This document shows, one piece after another, positions 1 to 5,831 of a stretch of DNA of 8,568 bases. Positions within the stretch are counted from its first letter, which is position 1; each line of letters starts with the position of its first letter. Made by a program: the position numbers and the translations under genes. Under the pieces are notes generated by a model, which was not told where the DNA came from, did no database searches, and worked only from the letters and a program-made list of their open reading frames with translations. The DNA comes from JAWODU01 sp046483125 (GTDB lineage Bacteria; Verrucomicrobiota; Kiritimatiellia; UBA8416; JAWODU01): positions 1 to 8,568 of the forward strand of contig JAWODU010000105.1 of the NCBI GenBank assembly GCA_046483125.1, in the 5' to 3' direction.

Positions 1-158
1 CGGAATCAGGTTCTTTCAACTCAAGGAAGGAGGCGCTCGCAGAAATATTCATATACGTCGAGACCGAATATAACCGTACACGTATACACAGTTCGCTGGA
101 ATATCTTTCTCCAGTGGACTTCGAAAATGAACATGCTAAATTACAACAAATCGCTTAG
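1..158 (+). CDS. IS3-family transposase OrfB (integrase core), C-terminal 51 residues only
   Basis: The reading frame begins at base 3 (codon GAA), is open at the left edge of the window and stops with TAG at 156-158. The translation contains SRKEALAEIFIYVETEYNR and then HSSLEYLSPVDFE. This is the hallmark C-terminus of IS3-type transposases (R-x-EA-x-x-x-IF-x-YIE-x-x-YN-R-x-R-x-HSSLGYLSP-x-x-FE), just downstream of the last Glu of the DDE triad. The catalytic residues themselves lie left of the window. The family's function is cut-out-circularise-paste transposition together with a frameshift-linked OrfA. Whether this copy is intact cannot be told from the fragment, but the visible part has no stop or frameshift. 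Confidence 0.85.
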   Translation, partial: ESGSFNSRKEALAEIFIYVETEYNRTRIHSSLEYLSPVDFENEHAKLQQIA

Positions 159-190
159 CTGCCGTGGCCCACTTTTAGGGGGTAGATCCA
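1..190 (+). mobile_element. 3' end of an IS3-family insertion sequence, including its right terminal inverted repeat
   Basis: The first 158 bases encode the C-terminus of an IS3-type OrfB transposase. They are followed by a 32-base tail that ends in a terminal repeat. Read inward from base 190 on the minus strand, the end starts TGGATCTACCCCCTAAAAGT and continues with GGGCCACGGCAGCTAAG. It has the layout of IS3-type ends (TGATCTTACCC, then AGTGGACAC, then GGCTAAG, from memory). The terminal CA of the right end falls at 189-190, and sulfatase coding sequence begins immediately beyond. The left end and the target-site duplication are outside the window, so element length and duplication cannot be checked. 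The exact boundary could be off by one to three bases. Confidence 0.8.
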
Positions 191-1079
191 AACCCTCGGA
201 TGTGGCCAGGCCGCCGTTATCGGAAGTAAAGATGATCAGCGTGTTGTCCGTCTTTCCCGCTTCTTCCAGAGCCGCAAAAAGGCGGCCGACGTTTTCGTCG
301 AGGTTCTCGATCATCCCGGCATAAGCGGCGTCCGACTGCACGAGACGGCGGACAACCTTTCTGCCGCCGTCGTGCTCGTATGGCATCGGCTCGCCCTGTT
401 CGTACGTCTTCACCTTGTCCAGGCCCAGTTCCCTTGCCTTTTTTTCGTATTTTTCCACGTATTTCCGCGGGGTCTGTATCGGTCCGTGGACCACGTAATG
501 CGACATGTACATGAAGAAGGGCTTTTCTCCGTTCTCGCGCACCAGCCGTATCGCTTCGTCGGTAAGCCTGTCCGTCAGGTACTCGCCTTCCGGGCCGTCC
601 TCAAGGTTGGGCATGCTGTAGGGGCTGAAATAGCCGCCCACCGGCAGGCCCCATTCACAGCCTGCCACGTTCACGTCAAAACCGTGTTTTTCGGGCCAGT
701 ACGGTTCGCCTCCCAGATGCCATTTGCCGATGTGCCACGTTGAGTAACCCGCGTCCCTGAGAGCGCCGGCTACGGTTTTTTCCTCCAGAGGCAGGTGTTT
801 TATGTACGGAACGTCAATGACCCGGCCCCTGCGGGGATGGACCGCGCCCATCCAGTCGATCCAGTCGGTAACTCCCAGCCGCGCGGGGTACCTGCCCGTC
901 ATTATACTGGCTCGCGTGGGCGAACACACCGGGCAGGAAGCGTACCCGTCTGTAAAGGTCATGCCTTCACGCGCCAGCCTGTCGATGTTCGGGGTTTCGT
1001 AAAATTCGCTTCCACAGCATGAGATGTCGCGCCATCCCATGTCGTCTATCAGTATGAGAATTATGTTCGGCTTTGACAT
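141..1079 (-). pseudogene. Sulfatase (formylglycine-dependent type), 3' end cut off by the IS3 element
   Basis: The 312-residue product is a type I sulfatase, a family that hydrolyses sulfate esters of glycans, lipids or small molecules. Family motifs appear in order: the metal-binding DD pair at 12-13 (LIDDMGW), the formylglycine signature CSPTR at 52-56 whose Cys52 would be converted by a sulfatase-maturing enzyme, GKWHLG at 118-123, and the second metal site TSDNGG at 285-290. Complete homologues are usually about 450-500 residues. Here the homology ends near residue 296 (SEG) and the last 16 residues come from IS DNA. The downstream conserved part (PLR-x-GKG-x-x-YEGG, with its active-site Lys, and the C-terminal subdomain) is missing, so the product is probably inactive. 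ATG 1079 is the first start after an in-frame stop at 1092-1094. No good Shine-Dalgarno and no signal peptide are visible, although many relatives are exported. Confidence 0.88.
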
Positions 1080-1081
1080 AA

Positions 1082-1276
1082 GAGGAAAACCCTATACCGG
1101 CGCAAGCTCCCGTGTCAATTCCGATGCCCCCGCGAACCATGTTCGATTCGGATGATATAGTGCCCTATGTCGTATTCGGTCTGAAATTCAAGCTGACCGA
1201 GGATTGGTCGCTGAACAGTTCTGCGGAACACGCCGACGAGCCGATCTTCTCATTCGGCACAAGGCTCAGCTTCTGA
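1082..1276 (+). pseudogene. Possible 3' remnant of an outer-membrane beta-barrel protein gene
   Basis: The frame is open from 1082 to a TGA at 1274-1276. The last 45 residues (from ATG 1139) include YVVFGLKFKLTEDWSL and end in FSFGTRLSF. Alternating hydrophobic/polar residues and a terminal Phe are typical of the last strands of Gram-negative outer-membrane barrels. No ribosome-binding site precedes either ATG 1124 or ATG 1139, and the piece is far too short for a whole barrel. Another frame just upstream (about 1091-1150) reads YTGASSRVNSDAPANHVRFG and then a stop, which would fit a frameshift in a decaying gene. I cannot name the family. Chance open frame is the alternative. Confidence 0.35.
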
Positions 1277-1340
1277 TCCGCGGAAAATCGCTGGTGAAAG
1301 TTCTCCCGGCGCTTCCGTACCCGTAAGCATTAATCAAGGC

Positions 1341-1372
1341 CTGGCCCCCAGCCCCTCTGGCCCCCAGCCCCT
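1341..1372. repeat. Exact 16-bp tandem duplication
   Basis: The unit CTGGCCCCCAGCCCCT occurs twice head to tail, at 1341-1356 and 1357-1372, with no mismatch. It follows ATTAATCAAGG (1329-1339), an 11-base string found again at 8038-8048. The unit aligns at roughly two thirds of its positions with TGACCCCGATTCCCCA, which is itself duplicated in tandem at 8323-8354. The site may therefore be a diverged end of the same repeat family. It lies just past the stop of the GDYXXLXY gene. Confidence 0.7.
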
Positions 1373-1394
1373 CGATGCAGCGTGAAGTTTCAGG

Positions 1395-2405
1395 CTAGTC
1401 GATTCTGGCGCCGCGGAAGGCGGCGGTTACTACTTCGCCGTGCCAGATGATATCGGATTTTTGCAGGTTTTGTGTTTCGGATGGGGGTGGACCGTTGTAG
1501 ACGAAGCGGAACCGTTGCCAGCGGCGTCGACCGGGGGTAGACAGGGAGACGGGCTTGCCGCCTTCTCGTTGTACGAACCAGGCCGGATCGGTAAAATCTA
1601 CAGTTATCCGGTGTGTCTCCTCCGGCTGCAGTACGACAATATGCTGATCTTTCACCTCCGTTTGCTCACTGCGTCCAACCCACTGCCATGTTGCCTCACC
1701 GCGAAGGGTCCGCATGTCGGGCACAAGTTCAAGAGACCCGGCTTCGGGCAGGGCGACAACAGCCAGCGGTTTATCCGAGGCATTCAGCAAAGTCACCGTT
1801 GCGGTTACGGGGTTGCGATCCTCGTCTTCCGTGATGTCCAGCCCGATACCGATCGATGACCATCGGTAACCGGTGATGACGCCCAGTCCGTTGCCGCCAA
1901 GAGCAACTTCCACTTCCATGGGGATCCGTATCCCGTCATCACGCCTTCGTTTCTCTTCAATTTCGAGCCCTTTCCCCTGCTCAACGAACAGGGCTTCAAT
2001 CGAATAGCGCACGTTGAGCAGTTGGTCCCAATGATGCTTCACTCGCCCGCGTATAAAGAGCGGCACACCCGGTTCGCTGACCGTGACCCGTACAGCGCGG
2101 GCGACGTTAAATCTGTTTGTTTCCAGAACGGTATATACGCGTTCGTCTTTATCGAGTTTCCCGGCGGCTTCCTCCGTTCCTTTCGGCTCCAGGTCTCCGG
2201 GCCACAAACGGCGCGGCAGGTGGGATATCTCGTAATCGAGCCTGACGTAGTCGCCCCGGAAAATGTCGCGCGGATCGACGGGCAGGGTCTGCAGGAACAC
2301 CCTGTCGCCGAACTGTACGACCCATTCACGTTGTGCGGCCATAAACACTACGACAGCCAACTGCAGGCATGCGGCAAAGATTATGATTTTTGTCCTAGTC
2401 CGCAT
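1395..2405 (-). CDS. GDYXXLXY-domain membrane-anchored protein with a long C-terminal extension
   Basis: The 336-residue protein starts with a hydrophobic segment (about residues 6-24) that serves as signal anchor or uncleaved signal peptide. The family signature follows as GDYVRLDY at 51-58, after PVDPRDIFR. GDYXXLXY proteins are found next to DUF2157/DUF4401 membrane proteins, and their biochemical role is unknown. Typical members are about 170-190 residues, and that core ends near residue 190. The remaining stretch is polar and probably beta-rich, with no domain I recognise. Start choice: ATG 2405 has GGGGG six bases upstream (2412-2416). ATG 2411 directly abuts that run, and the longer frame back to 2465 lies deep in the upstream gene. 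The gene overlaps the 3' end of the DUF2157 gene by 11 bases, implying translational coupling. Confidence 0.85.
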   Translation of the reverse strand: MRTRTKIIIFAACLQLAVVVFMAAQREWVVQFGDRVFLQTLPVDPRDIFRGDYVRLDYEISHLPRRLWPGDLEPKGTEEAAGKLDKDERVYTVLETNRFNVARAVRVTVSEPGVPLFIRGRVKHHWDQLLNVRYSIEALFVEQGKGLEIEEKRRRDDGIRIPMEVEVALGGNGLGVITGYRWSSIGIGLDITEDEDRNPVTATVTLLNASDKPLAVVALPEAGSLELVPDMRTLRGEATWQWVGRSEQTEVKDQHIVVLQPEETHRITVDFTDPAWFVQREGGKPVSLSTPGRRRWQRFRFVYNGPPPSETQNLQKSDIIWHGEVVTAAFRGARID

Positions 2406-3705
2406 TATCATCCCCCGCGGTTTTCTTGACCCGGTTGTACAAAACACCCTGTACAAAGATGGCAATACCGATCACTATGAAGACCGCCCCACGTACCAGC
2501 AGGCTCTCGAAGAGATCCACGTACCGGGAGAACGTGTAAACAACAAGCACAATGGATCCGACAATAGCTGCCCTGGCATTTGTTTCACGGCAACCTCGCA
2601 TCATCATGCCGATAGTTACTGCAAGCAGTACGAGATTGTAAGGAAGTGCCGCCAGCCAGCCGTCGGGCTTCTGCAACATGCCGCACATGCTCACAAGCAC
2701 CGTTGCGGGCAGGAGATAGTGTTCCCAGGGAATTCTGTATGTGCTCTTCTGGCGGATACACCGGTAGATCAACCAGGCCCAGGCGGACAAGGCCAGTATA
2801 GCTGACAGGCTCCAGTAGACCATGGGGACGGCGGACACGCGGCCAAACTCAATATCGAGGATATCCTCCGCCGCCTCCGGGAACGTCATTGCATACAACA
2901 ACACGAAAAAGACCAGCCAGCCGAACAAACTGAATATCGAGCCGAAGCGCGATGCCCTTGCATGGTTGAAAACCAGCCCTGCCGCAGCAACCAGGATGAC
3001 CGAGACATTCAGAAGAACCATAGCCACTATTTCCCCTTCGTGTCCGGCACCCGTAACCAGAACCATTAACAGGCAGATGAGGAAAGATGGAATAACAAAG
3101 CCCATAAGAAGCCGCGATGCCTGCCGCCATGCAAGGGAGCCCAGCAAAAGGAGTATCATCAGCGGGGCTATGTGCACGGGCGCATGGAATGCAACCGCCT
3201 CCATACCGCACCACACCACGATAAGGAGTGACGACAATATGCCGTGGGCCAGTGACGGCAGCGCCCATGCCATCATCAGTGCCCCTGCGCTCCAGATCAT
3301 CAGGGCCGTTGGGAAATGTTCGTCAATGTGATATATCTGTGCCACCAGCCAGATGGCGGCACCAAAGAACATTGTGCCCAGCAGGCAGCATGCCTCTCCC
3401 ACTACCCGCCTTTTTCTGCTGGCAGCAAACAGGCGTATCCCTGTCGCGTGTGCCGCCGCCAGTGCACCGTAGATGAGGAATAGTTTGACGAGTTTCGGTA
3501 TTCCGTCCCAGTTATAGGCGAACAGAAGGATAACACCCAGACCGGTCACGACGGCGCCAAGCCCGGAAAAAAGGATCATACCCCAGGAAGTACCCGTTCC
3601 CTGTTCATACCGTGCTCGTATGGCCTGTTCCTGACCGGCAGTTATCAGCCCCTCGGAGACCCAGGCCTTCAGCTCTTTCGAAATCCTTCGTGTCAGCCGC
3701 CGCAT
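2395..3705 (-). CDS. DUF2157 multi-pass membrane protein
   Basis: The 436-residue product opens with a soluble helical segment (about 1-40, with LKAWVSEGLITAGQEQAI) and then the motif AYNWDGIPKLVKL at about 63-75. Both are characteristic of DUF2157 proteins. The rest is strongly hydrophobic, and I count about 14 candidate membrane helices from residue 41 to a basic tail near 430. DUF2157 proteins are integral inner-membrane proteins of unknown function, often encoded with GDYXXLXY partners as here. ATG 3705 is preceded on the minus strand by AGGAGA with seven bases of spacing, a good ribosome-binding site. The gene is first in a two-gene operon and is divergent from the EIIA/antiporter operon. 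A copy of the dispersed repeat lies in the shared upstream region. Confidence 0.9.
   Translation of the reverse strand: MRRLTRRISKELKAWVSEGLITAGQEQAIRARYEQGTGTSWGMILFSGLGAVVTGLGVILLFAYNWDGIPKLVKLFLIYGALAAAHATGIRLFAASRKRRVVGEACCLLGTMFFGAAIWLVAQIYHIDEHFPTALMIWSAGALMMAWALPSLAHGILSSLLIVVWCGMEAVAFHAPVHIAPLMILLLLGSLAWRQASRLLMGFVIPSFLICLLMVLVTGAGHEGEIVAMVLLNVSVILVAAAGLVFNHARASRFGSIFSLFGWLVFFVLLYAMTFPEAAEDILDIEFGRVSAVPMVYWSLSAILALSAWAWLIYRCIRQKSTYRIPWEHYLLPATVLVSMCGMLQKPDGWLAALPYNLVLLAVTIGMMMRGCRETNARAAIVGSIVLVVYTFSRYVDLFESLLVRGAVFIVIGIAIFVQGVLYNRVKKTAGDDNAD
2412..2416 (-). promoter_or_regulatory. Ribosome-binding site that sets the start of the GDYXXLXY gene
   Basis: On the minus strand GGGGG sits six bases before ATG 2405, inside the last codons of the DUF2157 gene. 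The spacing favours 2405 over the ATG at 2411, which touches the G run. Confidence 0.5.
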
Positions 3706-3773
3706 ACTTTCGTCTCCTGCACCGACACTCTAGTCAACCACGGTCCTGGCTGCAAGCTGGAATGACCCCTTGA

Positions 3774-4014
3774 GAACCGGGGGTCAGGGTTCAACATCTA
3801 ACATTCTCGCGTACCATCCGCATGCCTTCGACACTACTGCGAGTGTGCTTTTCTTACAATTCAGTCAAAACCTTCTACCCCGGCATGCACGCCTACCTCT
3901 GAAAGAGGATTATAGGCGGGTTACCACAAATAGCAAAGCGGCGTGGCAATAGTTTCCGAAGCAAGTGAAGGAGCCAACGGCGGGAGCTTATTTCTTAGGT
4001 GTGACCCCGATTCC
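3774..4014 (+). repeat. Dispersed repeat, copy A (about 240 bp, MITE-like, with inverted ends)
   Basis: Together with flanking DNA this fills the gap of about 410 bases between the divergent DUF2157 and HTH-EIIA genes. Its left end (AGAACCGGGGGTCAGG) and right end (TGACCCCGATTCC, 4002-4014) are near-perfect inverted repeats of about 13 bp. The interior aligns along its length with the copy at 8090-8354 (shared strings CATCTAACATTC, TGCGAGTGTGCTTT, GCAAGTGAAGGA) and with the 3' half of the degenerate copy at 7055-7211. Just left of the end, TGACCCC at 3763-3769 faces GGGGTCA at 3780-3786, making a 7-bp stem with a 10-base loop. No plausible gene lies inside, since the 60-codon plus-strand frame is not shared between copies. 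Confidence 0.82.
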
Positions 4015-4037
4015 GTGGTTTTTTTGTGTTTTTGCTA

Positions 4038-4067
4038 TTGACAACACAGGACAACAGAGGTTATTAG
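4038..4067 (+). promoter_or_regulatory. Candidate sigma70-type promoter for the EIIA/antiporter operon
   Basis: A consensus -35 box TTGACA (4038-4043) is followed after 18 bases by TATTAG (4062-4067, four of six matches to TATAAT). The spacer contains two near-identical 10-mers, ACAACACAGG and ACAACAGAGG (4041-4060), which could be a direct-repeat operator. It lies just downstream of repeat copy A and about 50 bases before the first start codon. Confidence 0.4.
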
Positions 4068-4105
4068 TGGACACTGATGCCCAGAAATGGTTCGTATGTC
4101 TGTCT

Positions 4106-4110
4106 GGAGG
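4106..4110 (+). promoter_or_regulatory. Ribosome-binding site that sets the start of the HTH-EIIA gene
   Basis: GGAGG ends five bases before ATG 4116. The in-frame ATG 39 bases further upstream (4077) has no comparable site, so translation most likely begins at 4116. Confidence 0.7.
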
Positions 4111-4115
4111 CGTTT

Positions 4116-4859
4116 ATGAATAAATCCTTAACCGCGAATGGCGAGCCGGGTCGGGGTTCGGAATCGGAAGATGAAGTGATGACTCTCGCGGAGATAGCCC
4201 AGTACCTCAAGGTCTCACAGAAAACAATAATCAGAATGGCTCAGTCCGGCGAGATTCCTGCCGCCAAGGTGTCCAATCAATGGCGGTTCCTGTCCTCCAT
4301 GATAGATGACTGGCTTGTGGGAAAGATGCAGTCTGCTACCAACGCCGACCTTGTCGACATCATTTCCATGGCGTCAGAAGTAACACCAATCAGCAGGCTG
4401 ATTTCCGTCGAACGTATCGTCATGAATATGGAACCCGGCAGTAAGTCGGTTATATTGACCCAACTTGTGAAGAAGCTGAAAGAAAGCCGCCCGTCCATTG
4501 ATGCCGGAGAGTATCTTGTCAGGCTCATCGAACGGGAGGAAATGGTCAGTACCGCAATAGGCCCTGGAGTGGCCCTGCCGCACCCGCGCGATCCCCGGCA
4601 GACGAAAGACGTTGCTCCGTGTATAGTGCTTGGAATTTGTCCACATGGGACGGAGTTCGAATCGCTAGACGGAAAACCTACCTATGTGTTTGCTCTGTGC
4701 TGCAGTAATTCGGAAATCGTACATCTTCGTCTCATGGCTAAGGTGACGCTGCTGCTCAGGCAGAAACAGATAGTCCGCCAGCTGCGGGCGGCAGAGACTG
4801 CGAATGATGTTATGCGTTACGTGCTGAACTCTGATTCGGAGTTAACAACGCAGTTCTGA
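4116..4859 (+). CDS. HTH (excisionase-type) fused to PTS EIIA domain: putative phosphorylation-responsive DNA-binding regulator
   Basis: The 247-residue protein has two parts. Residues about 22-68 form an excisionase/MerR-like helix-turn-helix (MTLAEIAQYLKVSQKTIIRM, then GEIPAAKVSNQWRF and a DDWL end), the layout used by small DNA-binding domains of the HTH_17 type. Residues about 93-236 match the fructose/nitrogen-type EIIA domain. They include TAIGPGVALPHPRDP, in which His156 occupies the phospho-acceptor position of PtsN (IPH motif). EIIA domains accept phosphate from HPr/NPr in the PTS phosphorelay. Joined to a DNA-binding domain, phosphorylation probably tunes transcription, an inference supported by the operon context. 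The next gene is 152 bases away and also carries EIIA. No sugar permease (EIIB/EIIC) is encoded nearby, which argues for a regulatory rather than a sugar-transport role. Confidence 0.9.
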   Translation: MNKSLTANGEPGRGSESEDEVMTLAEIAQYLKVSQKTIIRMAQSGEIPAAKVSNQWRFLSSMIDDWLVGKMQSATNADLVDIISMASEVTPISRLISVERIVMNMEPGSKSVILTQLVKKLKESRPSIDAGEYLVRLIEREEMVSTAIGPGVALPHPRDPRQTKDVAPCIVLGICPHGTEFESLDGKPTYVFALCCSNSEIVHLRLMAKVTLLLRQKQIVRQLRAAETANDVMRYVLNSDSELTTQF

Positions 4860-4911
4860 GTCTTCCTGGAATTACCAAAGCTGAGCGATGCGAAAGGGAC
4901 ATATAAAAGAT

Positions 4912-4929
4912 AGCATCACCGGTGATACT
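4912..4929 (+). promoter_or_regulatory. Palindromic candidate operator between the two EIIA genes
   Basis: ATCACCGGTGAT at 4915-4926 is a perfect 12-bp palindrome. Two further flanking bases on each side pair after one mismatch (AGC on the left, ACT on the right). It sits in the 152-base gap before the second EIIA gene, about 85 bases upstream of that start codon. Odd dyads of this kind often bind dimeric regulators. The HTH-EIIA protein encoded just upstream is an obvious but untested candidate. It could equally be chance. Confidence 0.3.
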
Positions 4930-4999
4930 CAATCGCCTGCGTGATGCGGGTCAGTCCACGGATGGTAAGACTACACCATGGAACGGGGCTTTATTAAAC

Positions 5000-5004
5000 G
5001 GAGG
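5000..5004 (+). promoter_or_regulatory. Ribosome-binding site that sets the start of the EIIA-PII-like gene
   Basis: GGAGG ends seven bases before ATG 5012. The upstream in-frame ATG at 4922 would add 30 residues with no EIIA similarity and overlaps the palindrome, so 5012 is preferred. Confidence 0.75.
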
Positions 5005-5011
5005 CACTGAT

Positions 5012-5821
5012 ATGAAACTGTTGGATCTGCTCAAACCAGAATTCGTGCGTTGCTGCATTGACTGCCGGAAAAAAGACAACATCCTCGATGCAATAGCCGA
5101 GATTGCCGTTTCCAGCGAGAACCTCAAGGGGGTTGAGAAAGGTAGTGTTCTCGCGGGCCTCAAGGAGAGAGAGGCACTCAGCAGCACTGGCATCGGAGGG
5201 GGAGTGGCCATCCCTCATTGCAGGCTGGATGAAGCAAGGGATTTTGTTATCGGGATATTGGCAATTCCAGCCGGAGTGGATTTTCAGGCAATGGACGGCA
5301 AAAAGGTTCGACTGGTGGTATTCGTCATAGCGCCCGCTTCGGAAAACGGGGCGCACATCCGCCTGCTTTCGCAGATATCCCACATCTTGAAAAAAGAATC
5401 AGCCGTGGCTGAACTGGCAGACGCCGCGGATCCGGAAGATGTTCTACAGATTGTTTCACGATACGCTCACGCCAAGGGAGACAATGTTTCGGTTACCGAG
5501 GAAAACCTGTTCCACGTTCTGGTGAACGACAAGGCCAGCTTCGAGGCCATCCTTGAAGTGTTTGCATCGTTTGAGACCACAACTATTGTTGTCACCGATG
5601 GGCAGATGGCTGGTGCATATCTGGCTAAGTTGCCCTTGTTCGCCAGTTTCTGGTCTGAGAGAGAATCGGAAGCCAGTTGGATAATCCTTGCCACCGCCGA
5701 AAAGCGCATAACCAATGAAATTATCAGAAGAATAGAGGACGTGGCGGGAGACTTGAGTGCATCGCGTAATGTGTGCGTGATAGTACAACCGGTGTTCTAC
5801 AGGGCAGGTTCCATATCATAG
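5012..5821 (+). CDS. PTS EIIA domain fused to a C-terminal PII-like domain
   Basis: The 269-residue protein starts directly with an EIIA domain of the PtsN/fructose type (about 1-151). It contains SSTGIGGGVAIPHCRLDE, with His69 at the phospho-acceptor position, and HIRLLSQISHILK in the usual second conserved helix. Residues about 165-269 differ from EIIA and resemble PII-like (GlnB-fold) regulatory domains: FEAILEVFASFETTTIVVTD, then AKLPLFASF, a WIILATAE strand, an IIRRIEDVAGDL helix and a closing VQPVFYRAG strand. This matches the order helix, T-loop region, PLFAG-like motif, helix and P-V-x-x-x-x-G end of that family. PII-like domains bind small effectors and often control transporters. 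The antiporter gene begins 10 bases downstream, so this protein is likely its cytoplasmic regulator. The PII assignment rests on pattern recognition alone. Confidence 0.85.
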   Translation: MKLLDLLKPEFVRCCIDCRKKDNILDAIAEIAVSSENLKGVEKGSVLAGLKEREALSSTGIGGGVAIPHCRLDEARDFVIGILAIPAGVDFQAMDGKKVRLVVFVIAPASENGAHIRLLSQISHILKKESAVAELADAADPEDVLQIVSRYAHAKGDNVSVTEENLFHVLVNDKASFEAILEVFASFETTTIVVTDGQMAGAYLAKLPLFASFWSERESEASWIILATAEKRITNEIIRRIEDVAGDLSASRNVCVIVQPVFYRAGSIS

Positions 5822-5824
5822 GGG
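5820..5824 (+). promoter_or_regulatory. Ribosome-binding site that sets the start of the antiporter gene
   Basis: AGGGG overlaps the stop codon of the previous gene and lies seven bases before ATG 5832. A GTG two codons earlier (5826) is an alternative start but would be almost in contact with the site. Confidence 0.55.
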
Positions 5825-5831
5825 TGTGCAT

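Noticed and set aside
127..324. Plus-strand frame of 65 codons at the IS/sulfatase junction
   Set aside because: It crosses the IS boundary and reads antisense through the sulfatase. The real plus-strand gene here is the transposase end in another frame.
2263..3331. Plus-strand frames (2263-2805, 2822-3331) opposite the DUF2157 gene
   Set aside because: Their peptides are low in hydrophobic residues, rich in Ser/Thr/His/Arg and match no family. They mirror the hydrophobic minus-strand gene.
3770..3952. Plus-strand frame of 60 codons inside repeat copy A
   Set aside because: The frame is not kept in copy C or B and no ribosome-binding site is present.
4116..5821. Sugar-specific PTS transport operon
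   Set aside because: Two EIIA domains are present but no EIIB or EIIC. The fusion partners and the antiporter point to regulation rather than sugar uptake.
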